The translations under genes were made by a program, and so were the position numbers. This document shows, in pieces, positions 8,757 to 17,312 of a stretch of 64,000 nt of DNA (positions are counted from its first letter, which is position 1; the number at the start of each line of letters is the position of its first letter). The notes under the pieces were generated by a model, which saw only the letters and a list, made by a program, of their open reading frames with translations, did not search any database and had not been told where the DNA came from. This DNA comes from Pseudoruegeria aquimaris (GTDB lineage: Bacteria; Pseudomonadota; Alphaproteobacteria; Rhodobacterales; Rhodobacteraceae): the NCBI RefSeq assembly GCF_900172235.1, contig NZ_FWFQ01000004.1, positions 62,001-126,000 of the forward strand. The letters are read 5' to 3'.

Positions 8757-9209
8757 ATGGAACTGAAAGACGAAATCTTCATCAACGCCCCGAAAGCCAC
8801 GGTCTATGCCGCGCTGAACGATCCCGGGATTCTGAAAGAGTGCATTCCGGGCTGCGAGGAGCTGATCCAGCACTCGCCCACGGAACTTGAAGCCAAGGTC
8901 GTGCTCAAGATCGGCCCGGTGAAGGCGAAGTTCGGCGGCACGGTGACGCTCGATACCGACGGCGCGCCCGATGCCTTCAGCCTCGCGGGCGAAGGGCAGG
9001 GCGGCGCGGCCGGTTTTGCGCGCGGCGGGGCCGACGTGACGCTCACCGAGCAGGACGGCGGCACGCTGCTGTCTTACGAGGCCAAGGCCGAGATCGGCGG
9101 CAAGATCGCCCAATTGGGCAGCCGCCTGATTCAGGGCACCGCCAAGAAGCTTTCGGCCAAGTTCTTTGAAAGCTTTGCCGAGAAGGTGGGTGCGCGCGAA
9201 GAGGCTTAG
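8757..9209 (+). CDS. coxG: CoxG, SRPBCC-fold protein of the CO dehydrogenase operon
   Basis: A 150-residue SRPBCC-fold protein (MELKDEIFINAPKATVYAAL, then CIPGCEEL). The family includes CoxG of Oligotropha, which is needed to attach CO dehydrogenase to the cytoplasmic membrane; homologues have been proposed to handle quinone electron acceptors in a hydrophobic pocket. Many CoxG proteins carry a C-terminal hydrophobic tail; this one ends soon after the fold (KVGAREEA), so it is the short version. It appears to be the last cox gene of the operon; coxH, coxI and coxK are not in the window. Confidence 0.92.
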   Translation: MELKDEIFINAPKATVYAALNDPGILKECIPGCEELIQHSPTELEAKVVLKIGPVKAKFGGTVTLDTDGAPDAFSLAGEGQGGAAGFARGGADVTLTEQDGGTLLSYEAKAEIGGKIAQLGSRLIQGTAKKLSAKFFESFAEKVGAREEA

Positions 9210-9278
9210 GCGGGAGGGTCTTGTCGCCCCTCCGCGGCTCTGGCAGGTTTGCGGGGTCAGCCCCCACGCGAGCCTGCC

Positions 9279-9473
9279 ATGCGCCTTCTGGATCCGAACC
9301 ACCCCTTCTTCCGCCCCGCCTGGCGGCGCTACCTCGTGGTGGCCGCACCCTTCGCCTGGGCGGGGGTGGAAGCCTACAACGACCAGATGATCTGGGCCTA
9401 TCTCTTCGCGGCCATCGGCGGCTATTGCCTCTGGCACCTCGTGCTGGCCTACAAGCCGGACGACGAGGCTTAA
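9279..9473 (+). CDS. Small membrane protein, 64 residues
   Basis: A short protein starting MRLLDPNHPFFRPAWRR followed by two hydrophobic segments (about residues 18-33 and 40-55) and an acidic C-terminus. The NHPFFRPxWRR opening is a pattern seen in small conserved membrane proteins of Rhodobacterales, but no function is known to me. It lies about 70 bp after coxG on the same strand and could be co-transcribed. Its TAA stop overlaps the stop of the convergent iolG gene (sequence TTAA), so no terminator fits between them. Confidence 0.65.
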   Translation: MRLLDPNHPFFRPAWRRYLVVAAPFAWAGVEAYNDQMIWAYLFAAIGGYCLWHLVLAYKPDDEA

Positions 9474-10474
9474 GCCTCGCCCAGATCCACCGGCTGCCCG
9501 GTTTCGCGCGACAGGCTCGCCGCATCGGCCAGCATCTGCGCGCGCAAGCCGTCTTCGATGCCGGGGTTGGGCGGGGTGCCCTCGGTGATGCAGGCCACGA
9601 AGGCGCGCATCTCGGCAAGGTAGGCGGCGGCGTAGCGTTCAAGGAAGAAATGCTGCGCCGGATCGCGGGTGAAGCCGGTTTGCGTGGCCAGTTCCACCGA
9701 GGTTTCGAGCTGGTTTTCCGCCCTGAGCATTCCCTTCTCGCCGTGGGCCTCGATGCGCTGATCGTAGCCGTAGGCGGCGCGGCGGGAGTTGGAGATCTGG
9801 CAGATCCGCCCGCTCTCCGTGGTCAGGATCACGGCGGCGGTATCCACGTCGCCCGCCGCGCCGATCTCGGGGTCCACCAGCGACGCGCCCACGGCGTGAA
9901 GGCGGGTGAATTCCTCGCCCATGAGGAAGCGCGCCATGTCGAAATCGTGGATCATCATGTCCCGAAACAGCCCGCCGGAGCGCGCGATGTAGGAGACGGG
10001 CGGCGGAGCCGGATCGCGGCTGGTGATGTTCAGCAGTTCCACCCTGCCGATGGCACCCGCCCGGATGCGTGCCTGAAGCGCGGCGAAACTGGGATCGAAA
10101 CGGCGGTTGAAGCCGGTCAGGAAGGGCACGCCGGCGGCCTGGACGGCCTTCATGCAGGCGCGGATGTTCTCCACCGACATGTCGATGGGTTTTTCGCAGA
10201 AGATCGCCTTGCCGGCCGCTGCCGCCCCGTGGATCAGGTCGAAGTGGGTGTCGGTCGGGGTGCCGATCACCACCGCATCCACATCCGACGCCGTGAGAAT
10301 GGCCTCGGCGTCGCGCACCTCGGCGCCATGTTCCGCCGCCAGCGCCTCCGCCGCTGCCGGGATGGCATCGGCCACCGCCACCACTTTCGCATCTTTCATC
10401 CGCGCGATGCTGCCGGCGTGCACCTGCCCGATGCGGCCGCAGCCCAGAATGCCGATACGCACAGCCATGTTCAT
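9470..10474 (-). CDS. iolG: myo-Inositol 2-dehydrogenase (Gfo/Idh/MocA family)
   Basis: A 334-residue NAD-dependent dehydrogenase with the Rossmann motif GILGCGRIGQVHA at the N-terminus and the EKP motif (FCEKPID, about residue 95) of the Gfo/Idh/MocA family. The MIHDFDMARF segment supplies catalytic Asp/His typical of inositol dehydrogenases. It oxidises myo-inositol to scyllo-inosose, the first step of the pathway. It is the last gene of iolD-C-B-J-G and its ATG overlaps the iolJ stop (ATGA). Two other Gfo-family genes lie in the divergent operon; this one sits with the core catabolic set, so the iolG label is the most likely. Confidence 0.88.
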   Translation of the reverse strand: MNMAVRIGILGCGRIGQVHAGSIARMKDAKVVAVADAIPAAAEALAAEHGAEVRDAEAILTASDVDAVVIGTPTDTHFDLIHGAAAAGKAIFCEKPIDMSVENIRACMKAVQAAGVPFLTGFNRRFDPSFAALQARIRAGAIGRVELLNITSRDPAPPPVSYIARSGGLFRDMMIHDFDMARFLMGEEFTRLHAVGASLVDPEIGAAGDVDTAAVILTTESGRICQISNSRRAAYGYDQRIEAHGEKGMLRAENQLETSVELATQTGFTRDPAQHFFLERYAAAYLAEMRAFVACITEGTPPNPGIEDGLRAQMLADAASLSRETGQPVDLGEA

Positions 10475-11310
10475 ACCCTCCCCGAAGCGCCCATGCTGCG
10501 AAACACCTTGCGGGTGGATTCGGCAACGGGATCAATGGTTTCTTTCAGGATCGCCACGCGATCAAACCGGTTCGGGTCGGCGTTCACCGCCGCCCGCAGC
10601 GCCGCGCCGAAGGCCTGCCGCAACTCGGTGCCGATGTTGAACTTGCAGATGCGCGAACCCGCCGCCAGCGCAGCCCGCTGCGCATAAGGCACGCCGGAGC
10701 CGCCGTGGATCACCAGCGGCACCTGCGTCACCGCTTCGATGGCGCGGATGCGGTCCTCGTCCAGTCCGCCGTCGTCATTGGTCTGCAGATGCACGTTGCC
10801 GACCGAGATCGCCATGGCGTCCACGCCCGTTTCCCGCGCGAATTGCGCGGCATCGTCGGGATCGGTGCCGGCGGAGTTTTCGCCGCCCGAATAGCCCACG
10901 AAGCCGATCTCCCCCTCGCAGGAGATGCCATGCGCGCGCGCCAGCGCCACCACTTCGCCCGTCTCGGCGATGTTCTGCGCCAGCGGTTTGCGTGAACCGT
11001 CATACATCAGCGAGGTGAAGCCGCTCTCGGCGGCGATGCGGCAATCCTCCAGCGTGTAGCCGTGATCCAGGTGGATCACCACCGGCACGCTGGCCGCCTC
11101 GGCCAGATTGCGCAACATCGCGCCCAGGACGGGCAGCGGCGTGTGTTCGCGGCAGGAGGGGCCGGCCTGAAGGATCACCGGGGCGCGCTCGGCCTCGGCG
11201 GCGGCGACGTAGGCGCGCATGTCTTCCCAGCCGAGGCAGACGAGCCCCGGCACGGCGTAGCCCTCGGCCAGGGCGGGGGTGAGCACCTCTGAAAGGGTGG
11301 CAACTGTCAT
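10471..11310 (-). CDS. iolJ: Class II aldolase, probable 5-dehydro-2-deoxyphosphogluconate aldolase
   Basis: A class II (zinc) aldolase of the fructose-bisphosphate aldolase family, 279 residues from the chosen start. Visible are HLDHGYTLEDC (catalytic Asp and zinc His), GEIGFVGYSGG and HGGSGVP with the second zinc-site His. In the inositol pathway IolJ splits 5-dehydro-2-deoxygluconate 6-phosphate into dihydroxyacetone phosphate and malonate semialdehyde. The start is set at MTVATLSEVL, 28 bp after iolB; an upstream in-frame ATG at 11355 would overlap iolB and add 15 unconserved-looking residues. Substrate is inferred from the operon. Confidence 0.85.
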   Translation of the reverse strand: MTVATLSEVLTPALAEGYAVPGLVCLGWEDMRAYVAAAEAERAPVILQAGPSCREHTPLPVLGAMLRNLAEAASVPVVIHLDHGYTLEDCRIAAESGFTSLMYDGSRKPLAQNIAETGEVVALARAHGISCEGEIGFVGYSGGENSAGTDPDDAAQFARETGVDAMAISVGNVHLQTNDDGGLDEDRIRAIEAVTQVPLVIHGGSGVPYAQRAALAAGSRICKFNIGTELRQAFGAALRAAVNADPNRFDRVAILKETIDPVAESTRKVFRSMGASGRV

Positions 11311-11338
11311 TTTCGGGATGCCTTTCGCGGCAGAGGGG

Positions 11339-12193
11339 TCATTTGAACTTGGCAACCATGTCCATGATGCCGGGGATCGTGTGCAGCTGTTCGGCGTGGG
11401 TGGGCTGGAAATACTGCTTCAGCGAGCGCTGGCTCTGGCCGCCGAGGATGGTGAAGTAATACATCTCGTAGCCGGGCAGGGCGCAGCAGGGGTGATAGCC
11501 CTTGTCGATCAGCACGGTGGAGCCGTTGACGATGTGGTAGGCGTCGCCCGGCTCGTTGTCCACGCGCTGCAGCATCTGCAGGCCGGAGCCGTAGTCGGGC
11601 TTGAAGCGGAAGTTGTAGCACTCGTCATGCCGGGTTTCGATCAGCTCGCCGCTCTCGTCGCGCCGGTCGGTATCGTGCTTGTGCGAGGGAAAGCCGGACC
11701 AGCCGCCCGCGCCCACGGTGAACAGCTCGCTCACCAAGAGCCGGCCGACGCGATCATGGTGCGCCGCACCGAGGATGTGCTTGATCTTGCGGTGGGTCTT
11801 GGTGTCGTCCGAGCCGTATTGCACCAGGTCCAGCTCCGGCGTGCGCACGGCGAAGGGCTTGAGCGTCTCGGCAAACTTCGCGCCCGCGATGAAGACCTCG
11901 GTATCGGTCTGCGCGGTGATGCGGCAGCCGGTGTCGGTGGGCACGTAGACGCCTTCCGGATCGCCGTCCCAGACATCCTTGCCGCGGTTGCCGATGCCGG
12001 CGAAGCTTTCGCCCGCGCACTCGACGGTGACGGTGCCCGTGGCAGGGACGACGCAGGTTTCATAGCCCTTCAGGCGGTAGTCGAAATGCGCGCCGGCGCG
12101 CAGCTTGACGATGTTGAAATAGACAAGCGGCACATGGGCGTCTTCGACGTCCACGATGGCACGGTTTTCGTTGTCGAACGGGGCGATATGCAT
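11339..12193 (-). CDS. iolB: 5-Deoxy-glucuronate isomerase, operon copy
   Basis: A 284-residue bicupin of the IolB/KduI family. Metal-site histidines and glutamate are in FPSHKHD and the following acidic stretch, and KGYHPCCALPGYEMYYF is the family's C-terminal signature. It isomerises 5-deoxy-D-glucuronate to 5-dehydro-2-deoxy-D-gluconate, the substrate of IolC. It lies 12 bp after iolC and before iolJ on the same strand. A second, divergent IolB-family gene lies at 22.7 kb at the other end of the inositol locus. Confidence 0.93.
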   Translation of the reverse strand: MHIAPFDNENRAIVDVEDAHVPLVYFNIVKLRAGAHFDYRLKGYETCVVPATGTVTVECAGESFAGIGNRGKDVWDGDPEGVYVPTDTGCRITAQTDTEVFIAGAKFAETLKPFAVRTPELDLVQYGSDDTKTHRKIKHILGAAHHDRVGRLLVSELFTVGAGGWSGFPSHKHDTDRRDESGELIETRHDECYNFRFKPDYGSGLQMLQRVDNEPGDAYHIVNGSTVLIDKGYHPCCALPGYEMYYFTILGGQSQRSLKQYFQPTHAEQLHTIPGIMDMVAKFK

Positions 12194-12205
12194 GGCGGGC
12201 TCCTG

Positions 12206-13174
12206 TCAGGCGGCCGTGGGGCCGGCGTGGGATGTGAGAAAATCGGACAGCTCCTGCCGTGTGGGCATGGCAGGGGCGCAACCGACGCGGGCCACCACCA
12301 TGGCCGCCGCGGCGGAGCCTTGCAGGACGGCCTCGCGCACCGGCAGGCCATCGGCCAGCCCGGAGACGAAAGCGCCCATGAAACTGTCGCCCGCGCCGGT
12401 GGGCTTGAGCGCTTCGGTTCGGTAGATCCCGGTCCGGAATTCGCCCTCCGGCGTGATGGTGATCGCGCCTTTCTCGCCCATCTTGTAGACGGCGATCTTC
12501 GCACCGTTGGCGACCAGTTCGCGGGCCTTCTCTAGCCCCTTGTCATAGTCGCCGGCCATGAAGCCGAACTCCATGTCGTTGCCCACGATCACGTCGCACA
12601 TGGCGCCCGCGCGGGAATAGACCTCGGCGGCAACTTCCGCGGAAGGCCAGGAGTAGGGGCGGTAGTCCACGTCGAAGATCAGCGGCAAGCCGGCGGCGCG
12701 GGCCAGCTCGAACCCTTTGAAGGCGGCCGAGCGCGAGGGTTCGGCGGCGAAGACTGTGCCGGTGGTGATCAGCGCATCGTAGCGGCCGTAGTCCACGGCC
12801 TCCACGTCGGCTTCCGTCATCTCGAAATCGGCGGCGCCGTTGCGGTAGATGACGCTCTGGTGATCCTCGATCGTGGTTTCCACCACGGCGAGCGAGTTGC
12901 GCGCCTCACCACCCACGGCGCGCACATGCTGCGCGCCGATGCCGTAGCGGGCCAGCTCGTTGGTGGCGAAGCGGCCGATGGCGTCATCTGACACGCAGGT
13001 CACGAGGTCGGCCGCGCCGCCCAGCTTGCAGATCGCGACGCCGATGTTGGCCGAGGAGCCGCCGAGGCAGGCGAAGAACTGGCTGGCGTGCTCCGTCTTG
13101 GTGCCGGGCGGATCGGGATAGAAATCCATCCCGGCGCGGCCGATGATGACGAAGCGGTTTCCGGAAAGCTTCAT
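12206..13174 (-). CDS. iolC: 5-Dehydro-2-deoxygluconokinase (PfkB family)
   Basis: A 322-residue ribokinase/PfkB sugar kinase. It opens MKLSGNRFVIIGRAGMDFYP, has the GGSSANIG substrate loop near residue 36 and the catalytic anion-hole motif PTGAGDSFMGAF near the C-terminus. IolC phosphorylates 5-dehydro-2-deoxygluconate for the IolJ aldolase. The ATG used is 2 bp after the iolD stop; a longer open frame upstream lies inside iolD and was rejected. Confidence 0.93.
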   Translation of the reverse strand: MKLSGNRFVIIGRAGMDFYPDPPGTKTEHASQFFACLGGSSANIGVAICKLGGAADLVTCVSDDAIGRFATNELARYGIGAQHVRAVGGEARNSLAVVETTIEDHQSVIYRNGAADFEMTEADVEAVDYGRYDALITTGTVFAAEPSRSAAFKGFELARAAGLPLIFDVDYRPYSWPSAEVAAEVYSRAGAMCDVIVGNDMEFGFMAGDYDKGLEKARELVANGAKIAVYKMGEKGAITITPEGEFRTGIYRTEALKPTGAGDSFMGAFVSGLADGLPVREAVLQGSAAAAMVVARVGCAPAMPTRQELSDFLTSHAGPTAA

Positions 13175-13176
13175 GC

Positions 13177-15048
13177 TCACACCCCTCGGCGCTGCCTGGC
13201 GCGGCTGGCTTCGATCTCGGCGTGTTTCTCGCGCACCTTGGCGCTTTCCGACACCTCCGGCGTTCCGACCTCCCACCAGGTGTGGCCCTCGGTCGTCCAG
13301 CCTTCGTAAGCATCGACGTTCATCACGATCACGCTCGTCTTCTCCGCCGCCTTGGCGCGTTTGAAGGCCTCGGCCAGTTCCGCGGGGTTGGAAACGGTTT
13401 CCGCCGCCGCGCCCATGGCGGCCGCGTGGGCGGCGAAATCCACCGCGAAGGGTTCGGGCACCGTGGGGCAATCGGCGATGAGGTTGTTGAAGCTTTCGTT
13501 GCCGGTGTTGTTCTGCAACTTGTTGATGACGGCGAAGCCGCCGTTGTCCAGCACGAGAATGATCAGCTTTTTGCCTGTCAGAACAGAGGAGTAGATGTCA
13601 CTGTTCATCAGGAGGTAGGAGCCGTCGCCGGTGAAGACGATGGTGTCCCGATCCGGCTCCGACTCGGATTGCGCGATGCGCGCGCCCCAGCCGCCGGCGA
13701 TCTCGTAGCCCATGCAGGAGAAGCCGAATTCCACGTCCACCGTGCCGATCTCCAGCGTGCGCCAGTTGGCCGTGACTTCCGCCGGAAGCCCCCCTGCCGC
13801 CGCCACCACGCGGTCGCGCGGATCGCAGAGCGCGTTCACCACGCCGATGGCCTGCGCGTAGGAGTTGGGGCGGTTGCCGGGGGCCACGTTCTGGGCCACG
13901 TAGGCATCCCATTTCGCCCGTTCGGCCTGCGCCTTTGCGCGCCAGCCTGCCGGGGCCTCGTGGCCCGCGAGCGCGGCATCCAGCGCGGTGAGCGCCAGTT
14001 TCGCATCGCCCACCACGGGCAGGCTTATGTGTTTCATCGCGTCATGGCGGCCCACGTTGAGGCCGATCAGCCGGGCATCCTGCGCGAAGGCCGTCCAACT
14101 GCCGGTGGTGAAATCCTGCAGCCGGGTGCCGACCGCCAGCACCACGTCGGCCTCTTCGGCGATGGCATTGGCGCTGTCGGAGCCGGTCACGCCGATGGGG
14201 CCGATGTTGAGCGGATGGGTGGCCAGCATGTTGGCGCGGCCGGCGATGGTTTCCACCACCGGGATGCCATGGGCCTCGGCGAAGGCGGCAAGCTCGGCCA
14301 CCGCGCCGGAATATTGCACCCCGCCGCCTGCGATGATCATCGGGCGTTTGGCGGATTTCAGAAGGGCGGCAGCGTCGGCGACCTCGGCAGCATCGGGGGC
14401 CTGGCGGCGGATGCGGTGCACCCGGCGTTCAAAGAAGCTCTCGGGGTAGTCATAGGCCCAGCCCTGCACGTCCTGCGGCAGGCCGATGAAGGCGGGGCCG
14501 CAGTCAGCCGGATCCAGCATCGTGGCCAGCGCGGCCGGCAGCGACTGGATGATCTGCGCGGGGTGCGTGATGCGATCCCAGTAGCGGGTGACGGCGCGGA
14601 AGGCGTCGTTCACGCCCAGCGTCGGATCGCCGAAATGCTCGAGCTGCTGCAACACCGGGTCGGGCAGGCGGGTGATGAAAGTGTCCCCGCAGAGCATCAG
14701 CATCGGCAGGCGGTTGGCGTGGGCCAGCGCGCTCGCGGTGAGCAGGTTGGCCGTGCCGGGGCCCGCGGAGGCGGTGCAGAACATGAAGCGGCGGCGCAGG
14801 TGATACTTGGCGTAGGCGGCAGCGGCAAAGCCCATGCTTTGCTCGTTCTGGCCGCGGTAGAGCGGCATCTCATCGCGCACCGGGTAGAGCGCCTCGCCGA
14901 GGCAGGGCACGTTGCCGTGGCCGAAGATGCCGAAGCCGCCGCCGCAGATGCGGGTTTCGACGCCGTCGATCTCGATGAACTGGTTCATCAGGTAGCGCAC
15001 GATGGCCTGAGCCGTCGTCAGCCGGATGGTGGGGGGCGTTGCAGTCAT
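13177..15048 (-). CDS. iolD: 3D-(3,5/4)-trihydroxycyclohexane-1,2-dione hydrolase
   Basis: A 623-residue thiamine-diphosphate enzyme with the three-domain acetolactate-synthase fold. The ThDP-binding motif starts at TGDGSYLLMNS and ends at DNGG. CGGGFGIFGHGNVPCLGEAL at the N-terminus is typical of IolD, which opens the cyclic dione to 5-deoxyglucuronate. The start is ATG with GGGAGGAAAG upstream; the frame is open a further 93 bp but that part has no ribosome site and holds the operator. It is the first gene of the minus-strand iol operon, 88 bp from a 16-bp palindrome that is likely the LacI-family operator. Confidence 0.95.
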   Translation of the reverse strand: MTATPPTIRLTTAQAIVRYLMNQFIEIDGVETRICGGGFGIFGHGNVPCLGEALYPVRDEMPLYRGQNEQSMGFAAAAYAKYHLRRRFMFCTASAGPGTANLLTASALAHANRLPMLMLCGDTFITRLPDPVLQQLEHFGDPTLGVNDAFRAVTRYWDRITHPAQIIQSLPAALATMLDPADCGPAFIGLPQDVQGWAYDYPESFFERRVHRIRRQAPDAAEVADAAALLKSAKRPMIIAGGGVQYSGAVAELAAFAEAHGIPVVETIAGRANMLATHPLNIGPIGVTGSDSANAIAEEADVVLAVGTRLQDFTTGSWTAFAQDARLIGLNVGRHDAMKHISLPVVGDAKLALTALDAALAGHEAPAGWRAKAQAERAKWDAYVAQNVAPGNRPNSYAQAIGVVNALCDPRDRVVAAAGGLPAEVTANWRTLEIGTVDVEFGFSCMGYEIAGGWGARIAQSESEPDRDTIVFTGDGSYLLMNSDIYSSVLTGKKLIILVLDNGGFAVINKLQNNTGNESFNNLIADCPTVPEPFAVDFAAHAAAMGAAAETVSNPAELAEAFKRAKAAEKTSVIVMNVDAYEGWTTEGHTWWEVGTPEVSESAKVREKHAEIEASRARQRRGV

Positions 15049-15135
15049 CTTTCCTCCCTGCACGCAAGAATTCCCGCCGCAGCCGCCGGCCGCCGAAATG
15101 GCGGTTGCGGTGCGACGAGACTCAGGATACAAATT

Positions 15136-15151
15136 TTGCAACCGGTTGCAA
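15136..15151. promoter_or_regulatory. LacI-family operator in the iolD / dehydrogenase divergent promoter
   Basis: TTGCAACCGGTTGCAA is a perfect 16-bp palindrome with the central CG expected of LacI-family operators. An identical copy lies at 19628-19643 between the lacI-type gene and the importer operon. Here it sits between the divergent starts of iolD (88 bp) and the plus-strand dehydrogenase (118 bp), so it can control both operons. Confidence 0.85.
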
Positions 15152-15268
15152 CAGCCACGTTCCGGCGCCTCCGAGAGCGGCGAAAAAGGCAGGAAATTCA
15201 GCCCCGCACCTGCGCGTCCGGGCGGGCGACTCAGGGAAGAACGGGCATCAGGCTTGGGAGGGCACGCA

Positions 15269-16396
15269 ATGCGGCAGGAGCCTCGGGAGATCGGGATCGG
15301 CCTTGTGGGAGGCGGCTACATGGGCAAGGCCCATGCGGTGGCGCTGTCAGCCGTGGGGGCGGTGTTCCAGACGGCGCTGCGGCCCCGGCTGGAAGTGATC
15401 GCGGCCTCCTCGCTGGCCTCCGCCGAGCGCTACCGGGCCGATTTCGGCTTCGCCCGTGCCGCCGCCGACTGGCGCGCGCTGGTGGCCGACCCGGCGGTTG
15501 AGGCGGTGGTGATCGCCGCGCCGCAAGCCACCCACCGCGCCATCGCCGAGGCCGCCTTCGCGGCCGGGAAATCCGTGTTCTGCGAGAAACCGCTGGGCGC
15601 TTCGATCTCCGACGCCGAGGCCATGGTGGCCGCTGCCGAGGCTTCGGGCCTGCCCAACATGATCGGCTTCAACTACGTGCGCACCCCGGCCACGCAATTC
15701 GTGCGCAAGCTGCTGGCGGAGGGCGCGATCGGGGAGGTCACATGGTTCCGCGGCGAGCACACCGAGGATTTCCTCGCCGACGCCGATGCCCCGGCCACCT
15801 GGCGCTGCCAAGGGCGGGCCAACGGCACGATGGGCGATCTGGCGCCGCACATGATCAACTGCGCGCTGGCGCTGATGGGCGATATCGCCGCGCTTTCGGC
15901 GCAGATCGAAACCGTCCATCCCACACGCCCCGGGCCGGAGGGGCCGGTGCCCGTCGACAATGACGACCAGGCGCAGATGATGGTGCGCTTTTCGAGTGGC
16001 GCTTCGGGGCACCTCTATTTCAGCCGCATCGCCACTGGGCGCAAGATGGGCTACGCCTACGAGATCCACGGCACCAAAGGCGCCATCCGCTTTGATCAGG
16101 AAGATCAGAACGTCGTCTGGCTCTACCGTGCCGAAGGCCCCGAGGCCACGCGCGGCTTCACCAAGATCCTCACCGGTCCGGCGCACCCGGATTACCTGCC
16201 GTTCTGCCAGGGGCCGGGGCACGGCACCGGCTACCAGGACCAGATCATCATAGAGGCGCGGGATTTCCTGGAGGCCATCGCCACCGGCACGCCCGTCTGG
16301 CCGACCTTCCGTGAAGGGCTCAAGGTCGCCCGCGTCATCGAAACCGCATTCGCCTCGGCCGAAGAGGGCCGCTGGCTCCCCGTTCTGCAAGAGTGA
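15269..16396 (+). CDS. Gfo/Idh/MocA oxidoreductase, probable inositol or sugar dehydrogenase
   Basis: A 375-residue dehydrogenase with the nucleotide-binding motif GLVGGGYMGKAH near residue 12 and the family Lys motif FCEKPLG near residue 110. Catalytic Asp/His lie in DLAPHMIN. GEHTEDFLADADAPATWRC is a conserved patch of a Gfo subgroup often found in inositol clusters. It is the first gene of a plus-strand operon that diverges from iolD, with a GGGAGG ribosome site. It probably oxidises an inositol isomer or related cyclitol/sugar. The exact substrate cannot be read from sequence. Confidence 0.8.
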   Translation: MRQEPREIGIGLVGGGYMGKAHAVALSAVGAVFQTALRPRLEVIAASSLASAERYRADFGFARAAADWRALVADPAVEAVVIAAPQATHRAIAEAAFAAGKSVFCEKPLGASISDAEAMVAAAEASGLPNMIGFNYVRTPATQFVRKLLAEGAIGEVTWFRGEHTEDFLADADAPATWRCQGRANGTMGDLAPHMINCALALMGDIAALSAQIETVHPTRPGPEGPVPVDNDDQAQMMVRFSSGASGHLYFSRIATGRKMGYAYEIHGTKGAIRFDQEDQNVVWLYRAEGPEATRGFTKILTGPAHPDYLPFCQGPGHGTGYQDQIIIEARDFLEAIATGTPVWPTFREGLKVARVIETAFASAEEGRWLPVLQE

Positions 16397-16409
16397 AAGG
16401 CTACCGCTC

Positions 16410-17300
16410 ATGACGATCCGCATCGGCAATGCCCCCTGTTCCTGGGGCGTGGAATTCGCCAATGATCCCCGCAATCCCCCGTGGCGGCAGGTGCTGAAGG
16501 ACTGCGCCGACGCCGGCTACAAGGGCATCGAGCTTGGCCCCGTGGGCTACATGCCCGAAGACCCTTTGGTGCTGGCGGAGGCGCTGGCCGAGCATGATCT
16601 GACGCTGATCGGCGGCGTGGTGTTCCGGGCGTTTCACGATCCGGATCAATGGGATGACGTGCTGGATGGCGCGGTGCGCACCTGCAAGGCTCTGGTGGCC
16701 CACGGCGCGCAGCATCTCGTGCTGATCGATTCCATCTCGCCGCGCCGCGCCCCCACCGCGGGCCGCGCCGAGGCCGCCGAGCAGATGGGCCCCGAGGAAT
16801 GGGCCGCCTTTCGCGACCGCATCGCCCAAGTGGCGAAGATCGGCGCGCAGGACTACGGGCTGACCGTGGGCATCCATGCCCATGCGGCGGGCTTCATGGA
16901 TTTCGAGCCCGAGCTCGAACGCCTGCTCGACGAGGTGCCGGAAGAGATCCTGAAGATCTGCTTCGACACCGGCCACCACTCCTACGCGGGCTTTGATCCG
17001 GTGGCCTTCATGAAACGTCACGTGGATCGCATTTCCTACATGCATTTCAAGGATATCGACCCGAAAGTGAAAGCGGATGTGATCGCGAAGGGCACCGGTT
17101 TCTACGAGGCCTGCGGGCAGGGGATCTTCTGCAACCTCGGCCAGGGCGACGTGGATTTCCCGCAGGTCCGACAGATCCTGCTGGATGCCGGCTTCGAGGG
17201 GTGGTGCACGGTGGAGCAGGATTGCGATCCGACGCTGGACGTTTCCCCGATCCGGGATGCGCGCGCCAACCGCGAGTATCTGGAAAGCATTGGTTTTTAA
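16410..17300 (+). CDS. IolE/MocC-like sugar phosphate isomerase/epimerase-fold protein
   Basis: A 296-residue TIM-barrel protein of the xylose-isomerase-like AP endonuclease family. It opens with TIRIGNAPCSWGVEF, a pattern shared with MocC and IolE/IolI proteins, and has CFDTGHHSYAGFDP and MHFKDID as metal-binding strands. Since no other inosose dehydratase is seen in the locus and iolD, C, B, J and G are all present, it is the best candidate for 2-keto-myo-inositol dehydratase (IolE); an inosose isomerase (IolI) role is the alternative. It is 13 bp downstream of one dehydrogenase and 12 bp upstream of another. The start is ATG just after the preceding stop. Confidence 0.78.
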   Translation: MTIRIGNAPCSWGVEFANDPRNPPWRQVLKDCADAGYKGIELGPVGYMPEDPLVLAEALAEHDLTLIGGVVFRAFHDPDQWDDVLDGAVRTCKALVAHGAQHLVLIDSISPRRAPTAGRAEAAEQMGPEEWAAFRDRIAQVAKIGAQDYGLTVGIHAHAAGFMDFEPELERLLDEVPEEILKICFDTGHHSYAGFDPVAFMKRHVDRISYMHFKDIDPKVKADVIAKGTGFYEACGQGIFCNLGQGDVDFPQVRQILLDAGFEGWCTVEQDCDPTLDVSPIRDARANREYLESIGF

Positions 17301-17312
17301 GGGGGTTACAGG

